Assembly (NCBI GenBank): GCA_030620095.1
Contig: JAUTXW010005188.1
Span: forward strand, 312,001-376,000
Length of the DNA: 64,000 bases
Reading direction: 5' to 3'
Source: Kuschelorhynchus macadamiae
Taxonomy: Eukaryota > Arthropoda > Insecta > Coleoptera > Curculionidae
Numbering within the stretch: the first letter of the stretch is position 1; each line of letters begins with the position of its first letter. Positions 13,390 through 25,234 of the stretch are shown piece after piece. The translations under genes and the position numbers were made by a program. The notes beneath the pieces were generated by a model, which had not been told where the DNA came from, made no database searches, and saw only the letters and a program-made list of their open reading frames with translations.

Positions 13390-13960
13390 TCGGAAATATC
13401 GAAACTGACCGAAACTCTGAGAGGGAACGGCTATTGTACTGAAGATATTACGCGTTAAATTAAATCCAACTCGGCAAAAGGATAATGATAAGGAGCCACC
13501 GTTAGGTAGTGTTGTTATTCCCTATATACATAGCACCACAGACAAAATAGGGCGATTACTTCGGCGGTCCAATATAAGTACAATCTTCAATACACATAAG
13601 AAGATTGGACAATGCTTGTGATCTCCGGAAGATATTGTGCCTTTTCAAACAGAAGGAGTATATACAACTCCTTACTTGTGTGGAGAAGTGTATGTAGGAG
13701 AAACAGGACGCTCGATATCAACTAGACAACACAACAAGGAACATGAAGGATGTATTAAAAAGAAACAAATTGTTCAATCTGCTGTTGCTAAACATACCAC
13801 TGGCCATATTACAAATGTACGAAAAATTAGAGAATTTATTGAAATTTTTAAACATACAAAAAAATTTCAATAGAGATACGGTCTACATGACACGGGGAAG
13901 CCGATCCTAATACAGGGTCGCGGTTCGGCTAGTACAAGTCAGGTATAAAAGCCCGCCAGA
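13390..13960 (+). pseudogene. Penelope-like element, C-terminal GIY-YIG endonuclease fragment
   Basis: On the plus strand, 13490-13872 encodes the C-terminal part of a Penelope-like protein: VIPYIHSTTDKIGRLLRR, a stop near 13620, then the GIY-YIG domain GVYTTPYLCGEVYVGETGRS followed by ISTRQHNKEHEG and AVAKHTTGH. GVYT...VYVGETGRS is the usual arthropod PLE form of the GIY-YIG core. It lies opposite in strand to the RT fragment at 12386-13335, so the two are separate or inverted pieces, perhaps of one insertion. Downstream sequence to ~13960 continues as degraded coding or 3' UTR. Confidence 0.87.
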
Positions 13961-14053
13961 ATCTCTCGAAGCTCAATCAGTGTTCAAATCATCATCTGAA
14001 TATGCCTCGTGCAATCAAAGGTGAAACGTCGCATGATAATTCAATTACAATTG

Positions 14054-14061
<8 letters not shown>

Positions 14062-14092
<31 letters not shown>
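14062..14092. repeat. (TA)n microsatellite
   Basis: About 31 bp of TA dinucleotides, just downstream of the Penelope GIY-YIG fragment and ~180 bp before the first recognised Tsf2 exon. Confidence 0.95.
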
Positions 14093-14097
<5 letters not shown>

Positions 14098-14271
14098 TAA
14101 AGTATTTTACTATTAAAAATGATTTTTGTTTCAAAAATTGGTATTTATAAATTTTGTATTCCTAATTTTATTGGCTATTATGTGTTGCGACATTGGAACA
14201 CACGGAAACCCTATTTTAGCAGTATTGATAAATAATAGCGTTAAGTTGTTAATGAATGAGTTTTTTTCAAG

Positions 14272-14407
14272 GTATAGACAGGATTACAACTCTTATAAAA
14301 CTGATGAAAATGATAGAAACTATACAGATGAACTTCAGTATTACGAATATTTTGATCTGTTTGAATCTTCGCCGCGATATGGGGAACATGGAAACTTAAT
14401 GTTTCAG
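14272..14407 (+). CDS. Tsf2: Tsf2 exon (first in window): end of N-lobe
   Basis: This exon encodes YRQDYNSYKTDEN through FDLFESSPRYGEHGNLMFQ. The FxLF...LxFQ ending corresponds to the FxLFxS...LLFxD strand near the end of a transferrin lobe. The acceptor is TTTTTTTCAAG ending at 14271; the donor is CAG|GTAATT at 14408. The exon starts with one base completing a split codon and ends in phase 0, in frame with the next exon's DSAIG. The open frame extends upstream of 14272 into a hydrophobic run that resembles a signal peptide, but it sits where intron is expected and begins at a TTG, so the acceptor-bounded exon is preferred. Confidence 0.85.
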
Positions 14408-16947
14408 GTAATTTTGTTTACACTGTATACGGATTTAACGAAACATTTTAAGGGCGGTTGTTAATATTACATATTCTATCTACACATTTAGTGCCTTAAG
14501 ACAAGTAAAATGTGATCTGATAATACATGTTTTTAAAAATATTTGATAGTCATGTTGAACTTAAAAAAAAACGTTTAGTAATAATTGGTTTTCTTAAAAG
14601 GAGTAATCAGTCGCGAATTTGTCATTAAGTTTTTGCGATTATATTGGGTTGTGGTGATTACATCTAAAATTTAACCACGTTCCTCCATTCTTAACTATAA
14701 TGGTTGTTTTTTTTGCAAATAATGCAAATATTATTTATGTTTTTTTAATTCAATCTACAATTAGTTCACTTTAGACAGACAGTTTTCCCTGCGTGCCTGT
14801 AATAGACTGTTTAACCCGCAGTCATAGTTAGAATCGCTCCAAAAGTATGGTTTCAAAAATGTACCACACTCGAAACGAACGGTTTTAAGCGGCAAAAGCT
14901 AAAAATGTATGTGTAGAGAGTGGTCTAGTAGACTTTTGGCGTGGCACTTTTAAAGGTTTTAAAAGCTTTGCATGCTTTAAAAACAATATTACCGGTGAGA
15001 CAAAAGAAATTAAAGTAGGTGTATGTCTTGCAACTTGTCCCAGTGTGATAGAAAACATGGAAATATGGGTGAAAGGATAAACGTAGACTTTAAATATTTA
15101 TTTTTATTTGGAACATAAATATTTTCGTTTACTGCGCCAGTTTTCTGTGTTATCCAGTACTTTTTTTAATTCATTTCTGAATTAAAAAAATTCCCGAAAA
15201 CTTTAATTCTTCTTAGACTGGGACGGACCTAAGATACATTTTTGGGGAACATTACAATCTTGCCAACACAATATTTACTTTATAGACATAAAAATATAAA
15301 ATTATTTAACTTGTTAAAACAAATTAAATGATATATTAACAAATTAAAGAAAATGTAGAAATTTTTTTAAGTTTCACCATATAAGACAAATAAAATTTTT
15401 AAGGTGATTTTTTTTTAACATATTAAATCTAATATATATTTAAATATACTGTGTTCCATGCTAGACATTAACTTAGTTTTTCATAAGGTGCAATACTAAC
15501 ACAATGTACTATAGATTAAGGTTGCTTTATTAAAAAGGGTGAAATCATAGTGATAAAAAAAACAGAATGTCAACAAAGAACCCATGCTACACGTGTATTG
15601 CAACTCGAATACGATTCTATAACTGATCAGGCCAACAGGGTTTTACAATTTTTGATAAAAGTTAGTCCATTTACTTAACATTGGAAGACTTACATCAAGA
15701 TTACCAGTTGCGATATCATATTCCAGGATACTTGTAGCTCCTTTCTTTGGTGAGGTTGAGATCGGAAAGCATTTTTCACAAATTTTACTGGACTATTAAA
15801 GCGTGAAAGTAGTATAACTGGAAAGTTAATATAAACACTGTAAAATAAATATTGTATCCATATTAGCTCTCATTGTAGGGCATACGTATCTGGTTAACTG
15901 ATCGGATACTTTGTTATGACCAAGTTTACAATGAGACCACCCCACTTATAGGTTCGTCGCTGTTCTTTGGTGTATAGTTCCGGTCACCATCTATTTTAAC
16001 GCGTTTGCGTAGTTCAACTAGGTTGTTATAACATTTTAACATCCAAACAACAAAATCGTAATCTGGCCTTAACTCGGCACCTAAAACTTGGTTAAACTTC
16101 ATCCGTTCCCTGCTTGTGAACTTGGCGTTCTTTACACGGCCGCGAATTTCTACACTTAGAAAGACCCGTTCCAAACCCGTAAAGAAAGCTGTTCGTCTAA
16201 AGTATCGCGTCAGATTACCTTATATTTTCGGATTGCTATTTGTCCAATTTATTAAAATACAAATAATGTTTTCCTTAGTTTTAGAAAACAACTAATAAAA
16301 ATAACAATGGAGGAAATTTGTTGAATTTAAGAACGATAAAATATTATCCAAATAATAAAATGGCTTATTCGTAACTGAATACTCCATTTAAATTAATGAC
16401 CGTAAACTAAATGTCATAATCAATAAAATCTGTAACTTAATTCATTTTTTAGGTATCAAACCCATTATTAATTATGTACCCCTCAGTCAGATATCTATAT
16501 CGAATAGTAAAATTTGTGTTTGTTGTTATACTCTTAACAAAACTCCAATTATTTCTACAAAAAAATGTTGTGGAACAGTAATAGAAAGCACCACTTGTCT
16601 TATGTATTATTTCCATCGTTGGAATATTGCTACAATTTAAGTACTGATGTATTATTAAAGATACAAATTGTATTTGGTGGAATAACTAATACTTGTATTA
16701 ATTTGTACCGTTCTACATTTTTGTTAAATTCTTATATCTAAATGACATATCTTAAAGTAAGAGTAATAAAGTATTGGGGAATTTTAATACCAAATACTCT
16801 TTGGTGTTGTATGAGTTTGCTGAAGGAATATTATATATTTCGTTATATCTGGCTAGCCTTATGTTTTAAATTAAAAACGATTTGAGGAATTAAATTTTTT
16901 ATTATTTATTACACTATTCTTACCTAGCTTAATTTTTTTCGATCTAG
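14408..16947 (+). other. Tsf2 intron 1
   Basis: AT-rich non-coding sequence between two Tsf2 exons. Apart from a ~98-codon open stretch on the minus strand (15926-16219, listed separately), no transposon coding region or RNA gene was recognised. Confidence 0.75.
15926..16219 (-). CDS. Unrecognised ~97-codon open reading stretch inside intron 1
   Basis: The minus strand is free of stops from 16219 to the TAA at 15926-15928. It reads NLTRYFRRTAFFTGLERV, then SVEIRGRVKNAKFTSRERM, then ELRPDYDFVVWMLKCYNN, and ends near PKNSDEPISG. The composition is mixed and protein-like (charged, few Lys/Asn/Ile runs), unlike random translations of the surrounding AT-rich DNA, and local GC is higher. The only internal ATG is at residue ~43. 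No family is recognised. It could be an exon of an unidentified gene, a fragment of a transposon protein, or a captured retrocopy. No splice sites could be assigned with confidence. Confidence 0.35.
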   Translation of the reverse strand, partial: GNLTRYFRRTAFFTGLERVFLSVEIRGRVKNAKFTSRERMKFNQVLGAELRPDYDFVVWMLKCYNNLVELRKRVKIDGDRNYTPKNSDEPISGVVSL

Positions 16948-17112
16948 GACTCAGCCATAGGAATTGCACCAGTACCTGAATACCTCCAAACATATGAGGC
17001 GTTCCTAGGAGAATCTCATAGAATAATAATGGATGTTCGCAAATGCCCGGTTAATAAAATGACTCTATGTGTAACATCGGATGAAGAAAAGAGCAAATGC
17101 GTTAAAATGAGA
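16948..17112 (+). CDS. Tsf2: Tsf2 exon: N-lobe/C-lobe junction
   Basis: Fifty-five complete codons, phase 0 to 0. The exon reads DSAIGIAPVPEYLQTYEAFL, then IIMDVRKCPVNKMTLCVTSD, ending KSKCVKMR. DSAIG...VP matches the KDSAIGF-type end of a transferrin N-lobe, and CPVNKMTLCVTS is the start of the C-lobe (the strand after the interlobe linker). Acceptor TTCGATCTAG at 16947; donor AGA|GTAAGT at 17113, close to consensus. Confidence 0.93.
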
Positions 17113-17539
17113 GTAAGTTATATTTTGTTAAAATGATAATTATAACGGTTCAAATTGGGAGAAGTGTGCTTGTGATGTTTTTATCTTACTTAGCTATACG
17201 GACCATATGGGATTTATTTATTCTAGTTCGTGTGAGAGTTAAAAACCTGCTTGTTTTAATACTCATACTCATCATACAGAACACAGATTCTATGATATGA
17301 TTTATTGCCTGTTAAGTCATTTTTCATAACATCTCTTCATTAAAACCAAAATCGAAAACCTTTTAGAGAAATTAAAAAGATTGCTTTGAAATTTTGCCAT
17401 AGAACTTGTTACAACTTAAGTACCAAGGTTTTAAAGGATGAAAAATATTATTTCCCAAGCGGCATTTTCTTGAAAATAGTTGAATTAACGTTAAGGATTG
17501 TTTGGTATCTTCAGAAAAATACAAAAATGGAATAATATA

Positions 17540-17880
17540 CAGGGCATTCCATTTAGAAAACGTCAGTCACTGGTTTAAGTAGGGATAGATAGTATATTGT
17601 GCGTCCACCGGCAGCGGTTCTTAGCTCAATATCTCAGACCGCAGGCATTTTTGGCCCTACGTGAGTTACGGCCTTATTTAGAACTGCGCAAGCCCTGACT
17701 AATCGCAAGATAGATGTCACCTGTCAACTTAAATTTGTCATAGTCATATTTTTGGGCAGAGCCTGATGCAGAATGAAGTCATAAACATATTAAAAAAGTT
17801 TGGCATCGTTCGGACCTCTCATTCCTGAGATATGGTTGTTTCGCCATTAGGATCTTAACGAAGTGACGTAACAGATAATG
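17540..17880. repeat. Putative short dispersed repeat starting at CAGGGCATTCC
   Basis: The segment starts with ACAGGGCATTCCATTTAG and is more GC-rich than the flanking intron (for example GTCCACCGGCAGCGG and CTACGTGAGTTACGGCC), ending near AAGTGACGTAAC at ~17870. The CAGGG start and composition break suggest a non-autonomous element. No second copy was seen in the window, so this is tentative. Confidence 0.4.
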
Positions 17881-18429
17881 GTTTAGGTTAGAGATATATC
17901 TTAACCCCTCTGTTGGTCTATTATTATTAGTAATTAGTTTTCAGGCTTATGTTCAGTATTACGATTAATATTTTTTAAAAACGCTAGTATTAAAAAAAAT
18001 TGTTTTAGCTTAGCTATTTAGAACTGATTAGCGTTAATAGATAGAGTAGTCTGGAAATGTTTTAAACCTTAGGTTTTGAAAAGTTTAGATATATTTGGCA
18101 CTTAGACTTATAACTTTATATTTTGGATTTGAATATTTATTTATTACTCTGAAAATAACCTAAATGTATTTTATATTCAGTAGGTACTAAATTTTGCATA
18201 TCGAACATAAATCCATAGTTTTTTACTTATATTAAACTAAATTACTTAAATAACAAACTAATAAAATTGTTTTAGTGATGCTTTTCCTTCGACCAGAAGA
18301 CTGCTATATTTCAATTCAATGAACTATTCAGTTGTATTTTCTTCATCTCGAAAAGCAACCTAAATGTTTACTATGTTTATTTTAGTCATAGAAAAATAGC
18401 CATCAACTTTTTTCATAAAAGTAATAGGT

Positions 18430-19188
18430 TATTGGAAAACTAAAAAATATATTCTAAGTTCCCAATCTAAAAACCAACTGCTTATATACACATTGTTTTT
18501 CTGAAAATAAAATTCACTTAGGCCTCAATAACATTTTTAAAAATCAAACGGAAACTAAAATCAGGTACTAATAAGGATACTAAAAATAGGCAACATAAAA
18601 GAAATCTTAAGTTATACAGAACTATAGATCTATAGTTAAAATTAAAGTAAATATTCTATCGTTCATTTGTTATTTTGAAATATTTAAAAAATAGAATATT
18701 AGAAACACTAAAAAAACGAAAACTATTCTAGTAATTAACGTTTTAAAACAAATTAGTTTCCAAAAACTTAAAAAATACGATAGATTGCTTTCTAATATGA
18801 AGTTTGTAATTGAAAAACTAAATTTAAAATTTTAAAGCAAACCTATATTATAATGTAAATAGTGTTTTCAATAATAAAATATTAGTAAAAGGGACAGCCA
18901 CATATTTCTAAAATAAAATATTAAGTTGAAATAAAATATATTGTAAGTTCCTAGTCTAAAAACGCATGTTTTGAAAATAAAATCAACTTAGGCCTCTGTA
19001 GCTTATCAAAAATCAAACTTTTTAAGCTATATTTGTATGGGTTCTTTTCCAAAAAATATCGAGTATTGAAAAGGACGCTAGAAATAGGTAACACAAAAGA
19101 AATCTCAATTTACACAAAACTATATACATATATGTATAAAAGTCAATTAAATATGCTATCGAATACTTATTCTTTTGAAATACTTAAA
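18430..19188 (+). repeat. Diverged direct repeats, period ~490 bp
   Basis: Segments at ~18430-18690 and ~18920-19188 share ordered blocks: TAAGTTCC.AxTCTAAAAAC, then GAAAATAAAATxxACTTAGGCCTC, then AAAAATCAAAC, then AAAAGAAATCT followed by ACTATA and CTATCG...TTTTGAAATA. They look like an old tandem duplication of non-coding DNA. The second copy ends ~37 bp before gypsy coding sequence begins. Confidence 0.7.
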
Positions 19189-19225
19189 ACCGTTAATACT
19201 AGAAACAAATAATTATAATTTTATA

Positions 19226-20120
19226 CTTCAGTTCAGTGGTCACTACGAATTTTTTCGTATGTCCTTTGGCCTTAAGAATGCTCCGTCCACCTTCCAACGG
19301 GTCATGGACAACATCCTTCTTGGCATTCAGAATGAGCGCTGTCTGGTATATATGGACAATATAATTATTCCCCCACAATCTACGAGCACATTTCTCGCAT
19401 AACTGAGGTATTTAAACGTTTAAGGAAAGCCATTCTAAAAAAGTCGCATACCTTGGACACCTGATAATCCAAAACGGCGTTAAACCTAATCCATCAAAAC
19501 TAGACTGTATCGTTAATTTTCCCAAACCAAAAAATTCAAAAAGCATTCAATTGTTTTTGGGATTGGCTGGCTTCTATCGACGATTTATCCCCAATTTCAC
19601 AAAAATCTCAAAACCCTTATCCAAACTTGTTAAAAAAGATACACACTTCTCTTTCGACTCTGATTGTAGCTCTGACAAACTTCCAAGAGCTGAAGAAAGC
19701 CCTCATCTCTAACCCAAGTCTGATTTACCCTAACTTTCAGGAGCAATTCTTGTTAACCACAGACGCAAGCGCGTTCGCTATTGGCGCTGTCCTGTCGCAA
19801 GGCCTAATAGTCAAAGATCTCTGCATTGCATATGACTCTAGAACTGTATGGAATGTGGAAACCAAGTATTCGACAATAGACCGTGAATTTCTTGCAATTG
19901 TCTGGAGTGTGAAACACTTTTGAACGTATCTTTTTGGAAGGAAATTCGTCCTTATCACAGACCATCGACCCTTAACATGGCCCTTCTTAATAAAAGACCC
20001 AGGAAGTCGTTTAGCTCGTTGGCGTCTGAAGCTTGAGGAGCACGACTATAAAATTGAATATAAACCCGGTAAAATTAATAAGAATGCCGATGCACTGTCT
20101 CGAATCAAAATTAACCACTT
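19226..20120 (+). pseudogene. Gypsy RT (C-terminal part) and RNase H remnant
   Basis: 19226-19400 gives HYEFFRMSFGLKNAPSTFQR and the polymerase box VYMDNIII, where YMDD is expected, so the second Asp of the pair is Asn. After frame breaks, 19690-19922 gives the RNase H-like start FLLTTDASAFAIGAVLSQG and ETKYSTIDREFLAIVWSVKH; a stop (TGA) at 19921 interrupts. The next frame gives TDHRPLTW and ADALSRIK at ~19955-20110, the usual end of gypsy RNase H. At least three frameshifts or stops are visible, so it is inactive. Confidence 0.9.
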
Positions 20121-20670
20121 TCAAGAATGCGCAAAACTTCAGTCTAAACTTCACATCTTTGCTTCCAACAAAGACGACATACATGACAAACCATCAACTA
20201 GCAAAGAACCACCCCAATCGGAAAACGAAAGTCAAGACGAAACAGACACAGAACAAATAACGGAAGAATATAATCGGTTCATACACCTATATAAAACAAA
20301 ATCAATTATAGACTATGCTAAAATTGAAACCACAAACTCAATTCCTAGACAAATGTCACAAAAATATAGTAACCTCCTTTCGTCAAGCAAAATTAGAGAT
20401 TACACTTTAAAATCATATATTTTTGAAAAAAATTATCGTTTTGTAAATAAGGAAAAACATGTCTAGCAAAAGTGTAAGAAGTCGAAAATATTTTATAATC
20501 GTTTTGCCACTTAACAACGATTTCGTACTCCAACATCTCTTTTATGCTTTATTTAAGAACAAAGACAAATTTGACTTAACCCAGACTTACAAAAATAATT
20601 TAGAACTCCCAATTTTGAAAATTCTCTCATTTATCCTCTCCAATAAAGACGTTAAACACAAAATATATTA
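20121..20670 (+). pseudogene. Gypsy pol linker region
   Basis: Continues after the RNase H end (DALSRIK) with a low-complexity, charged linker (KEPPQSENESQDETDTEQ) and further degraded coding sequence before the integrase zinc finger. Two or more frames are needed to follow it. No catalytic motif is expected here. Confidence 0.6.
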
Positions 20671-21625
20671 TAGTAGATGAGTATCATTCTGGGAAAAATA
20701 ATCTTCACCGTGGAATAAACGAAACAATTAAACGTATAAAGGAAAGATACAGTTGGCATGGTCTAACCAAAGACGTTGAGAATTTTATAAAAAAGTGTGA
20801 GATATGCCAAAAAGTTAAATTTTGTCGAAAAAATCTTAGTACACCCCTGGTAATTACCGAAATCCCGAAAACACCATTCAAGAGATTTAATATCGATCTC
20901 TTTGAATATCCCGTTAATAATTATGCCTTATCGTATAAGAAAGCTTCAACAGTCGTGAACACACTTTTACTATTCTTCCAACATTTTGGCACCCCTTTAA
21001 GGATCCACTGTGAATTCGACAACGCCCTAATGAAAGATCTTTGCGAACTTTATGGCGCAAAGTTGATATTTTCTAGCGTCAGTTATCCGAAATCAAATGG
21101 ATTACTTGAACGGTTTCATGCGACCCTAACAGAGATGATCCGAGTACGTAAAGCCAAAAATCCCTATGAATACTCATTTAACATTTTTCCTTACGCCGTG
21201 ATTTTCTGTAACAATACAAAAAAATAAGACGTAGATAAGCTCATATGGTGTAAAACCATTTGGCCATACATCCAGTCGACCCCCAGAAACATTATACAAC
21301 CAAGAACCACTCATTTCAAAGTACATTAGAGATCTGAATAATAAAATGCAAAGTTATTACAGAATCGCACAAACGAGAACTGATATTCAAAATGAAAAAT
21401 CCAAAATCAGATTTTATAAATTCGTTTCCGACAAACAACCCAATTATAAAATTGGTGACAAGGTATATGTCGAAAGAATCCCAAATCAAGGACAAAAGTC
21501 AAAATAAATTCAATGGCCCCTTCCAAATTGTTGAACTTTTCCAAACCCCCGCGAAAGTAAAAAATCTTTCCACAAACCAAATTACAAAAATAAATTTTGA
21601 TAGACTAAAACCTTTCTACGATTAG
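20671..21625 (+). pseudogene. Gypsy integrase remnant with GPF C-terminal domain
   Basis: 20685-20820 encodes an H2C2 zinc-finger-like block (HRGINETIKRIKERYSWHG and CEICQKVK). The first catalytic Asp lies in RFNIDLFEY at ~20890. The segment between the first and second catalytic positions is shortened by deletion; the second region reads IHCEFDNALMKDLCELYGA, and SYPKSNGLLERFHATLTEMI carries the catalytic Glu. A stop follows at ~21225, and the C-terminal GPF module (NKFNGPFQIVELF) is read at 21500-21540, ending at a stop at 21623-21625. The deletion and the stops make it inactive. Confidence 0.88.
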
Positions 21626-21639
21626 TCTATTCTTTTCAG

Positions 21640-23195
21640 ACTCTTCGGGATACTGTCAGCCGTGACATCCCAGTTCACCATCACCCCAGTAAACAACACT
21701 GTAGGACTGTTCTTCCATGAAGAAAGTATAATCAAAATATCAAATGAAAAATGGACGCTCCTGGTCTATAAAGAACTGCAACCCTTGAAAGAAGCTATTT
21801 CAAACAAAATTCTCTCTCAATTAATAGATACTTGAAGTACCTGAACCTAGAGTTTTAGCTTCTAAAGTTGCCATACAAACATACATTAGTCTTCTAAAAC
21901 AACTTGCCAACTCCGGAAACCGAAAATACCAAGAAATAATCGCAGACACTAAACCATACGAGTTTAGAACTAAACGCGGCATATATAATGGCATTGGTAC
22001 TGTCTGGAAATCGATTACAGGTAATCTAGACGCTTCTGACGGAGAATACTTTAACGACTGTATAGAAAAAGTAACGCGGGACGAACATCACATCGAAAAC
22101 TTATTAAAGAATCAAATTTCCGTAACTACATATGTAATTAACACTTTCAACTCCACCATTCGCAAATTACAAATAGACGAGGAAAAAATTCAAAAATCAA
22201 TTAACAGCATATCAAGCGCGATCGAGTTTTACGAGGGACAGATAAAAACTATTAGCTTGTGTGAATGGCTAATGGAAAGCTATGTCTTTTTAGAAGATTC
22301 TGACGTTTTGGATGCAATCACTTTCGCCCGTTTAAAAATACTCCATAGCTCATCTTATCACCTCATAACAAGAAATCTCTTGATCTTTAGATAAAAAAAA
22401 TTCTCCTTTGCCAACCTATTCGTCAAATGTAGCGGAATATCTTGATATAATCGAACTAGGAGCATATCACTCTGATCCAATAGAACCTATACCATCTATT
22501 ACTTGTATCCTATCCCAATTTTGGACAATCGAACAGGCTTCCACCACATACTACCAACTACTAAAAAATTCATTGCGCGTGACGATGATTCATTATTGTA
22601 CGTATCATTTCGAAACCAGGACAACTGCAAACTGCTGAAGACCAATAGCAAGATCTGCTCCGATGACCTTCCATACCCCATCGATAGCGACTCCATCTGC
22701 GAGGCTCAGCTACTAAGACAACAGACACGACTACCAGCAACTTGCCAAGGAATATAATGTGTAAGAACTCAGCCAAAACTATTGGTTTATAACAGTTTCT
22801 GACCCCTTGCCAAACACAGTGAAATGTGGAAGCAAAAACATTGTTACCAACGTAATAAATACTAACTCATTACTAAAGTTACAACCCATTATATATGCCA
22901 TCGCCTTCCAAAAAAATCTAAAATCCTCGATCTAAAGCCCCTCAAACCCAACAAAAGCGACATTGAAGACCTAAATATCACTCAACATAAACTTAACCAA
23001 TATTCTGACGAACTGGACAAGCTTATGAATGAACCATTTGGGACCAAACATGTTCACTGTTTCACAATTTTCACCATTACCCTTATTGTTGCACTTGTAA
23101 CATTATACATCCTCTGCAAATGTATAAGATATAGAAGCTGTCGAATTCCAATTCAACCAAGAACTTTAAAGTTGCTGCAGGGCAAGAACTGTTCT
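21640..23195 (+). pseudogene. Errantivirus-like envelope remnant
   Basis: Downstream of pol, a region in several frames has the layout of insect errantivirus Env proteins: a basic cleavage-like site RTKR at ~21970 followed by a Gly-rich stretch (GIYNGIG), long helical-looking sequence to ~22390, then a degraded middle part with Cys residues, and a hydrophobic membrane span (TIFTITLIVALVTLYILC at ~23065-23120) followed by a short basic tail. Stops or frameshifts occur near 21832, 22393, 22750 and elsewhere. This is a broken relic, described only at this level. The family call rests on position after pol and on the cleavage, hydrophobic and tail layout. Confidence 0.75.
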
Positions 23196-23199
23196 TTTA

Positions 23200-23480
23200 A
23201 AAGGGGAGTTGTTATATACGCTGATACCCACGTGCAGGCGATGACCTTCGGTCACACGGTGTCAGGTAAAGGAATTACAACACCTCCGAGAATGCACCGT
23301 AAGTAGTTGTGTTAGGGATGGAAGACGCTACATCAGCGGTCAGATTAATATAAATAGATCCAAATTCTAATTAGTTAGTTGATATTATAGAACGTTATTA
23401 CGTTAGTGTAATTATTGTAGTATTTTAATTAGTGTAAATAAATTTTTTAAAACGTGAAATTTGGAAAAGTGATTATAACA
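23200..23480 (+). repeat. Gypsy polypurine tract and 3' LTR
   Basis: A polypurine tract AAAAGGGGAG at ~23200-23209 immediately precedes an LTR at 23211-23480 (270 bp). The LTR begins TGTTATA and ends TATAACA, a perfect 7-bp TG...CA inverted end. A possible poly(A) signal AATAAA lies at ~23437. No 5' LTR was found in the window. Confidence 0.85.
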
Positions 23481-23496
23481 TATATATTTGTATATA

Positions 23497-23551
<55 letters not shown>
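23481..23551. repeat. (TA)n microsatellite
   Basis: About 70 bp of TA with a few TTTG and TTTA interruptions, between the gypsy LTR end and Penelope-like 5' sequence. Confidence 0.93.
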
Positions 23552-23555
<4 letters not shown>

Positions 23556-23660
23556 ATTTGGCCAAACGTCGACACGTGTTTCTGACTAAGGTCTTCATCA
23601 GTACAGTCACTAGTTGAAAGTGGCAATAGAGTAGCAAGAAGTCTCAAGGGATTGACCTAA
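23552..23660 (-). mobile_element. Penelope-like 5' leader fragment with hammerhead-like core
   Basis: On the minus strand the sequence contains CTGATGA (23601-23595), a short GAC/GTC stem, GAAAC (23582-23578) and a GTC triplet (23573-23571). These are the conserved boxes of a hammerhead ribozyme in the right order, with a 2-bp helix III closing an ACGT loop. Minimal hammerheads of this kind are known from Penelope-like elements. The helix I strands pair poorly and 10.1/11.1 are A and A, so activity is doubtful. No PLE coding sequence was recognised right beside it. Confidence 0.5.
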
Positions 23661-25229
<1,569 letters not shown>

Positions 25230-25234
25230 CTTAT

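Larger units (their letters stand above)
17113..19225 (+). other. Tsf2 intron 2, proximal non-coding part
   Basis: AT-rich intron sequence without coding potential. It holds a short dispersed-repeat-like segment (~17540-17880) and a pair of diverged direct repeats (~18430-19188), both listed separately. The gypsy provirus begins at ~19226. Confidence 0.7.
19226..23480 (+). mobile_element. 5'-truncated Ty3/gypsy (errantivirus-like) provirus with Env and 3' LTR
   Basis: From 5' to 3': the end of RT, RNase H, a linker, an integrase with zinc finger and GPF tail, an Env-like region, a polypurine tract and one LTR. Gag, protease, most of RT and the 5' LTR are missing, so it begins mid-pol. Env downstream of pol is the arrangement of insect errantiviruses. 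All parts contain stops or frameshifts and it is an inactive relic. It occupies ~4.3 kb of Tsf2 intron 2 in the sense orientation of the host gene. Components are listed separately. Confidence 0.92.

Noticed and set aside
14126..14271. Signal-peptide-like hydrophobic start upstream of the first Tsf2 exon
   Set aside because: It opens at a TTG codon, lies where an intron is expected (polypyrimidine tract and AG at 14271), and Tsf2 at this point is already at the end of the N-lobe, so a signal peptide makes no sense here.
22499..22776. Minus-strand open frames over the gypsy Env region
   Set aside because: Shadows of the plus-strand Env remnant; no motif of their own.
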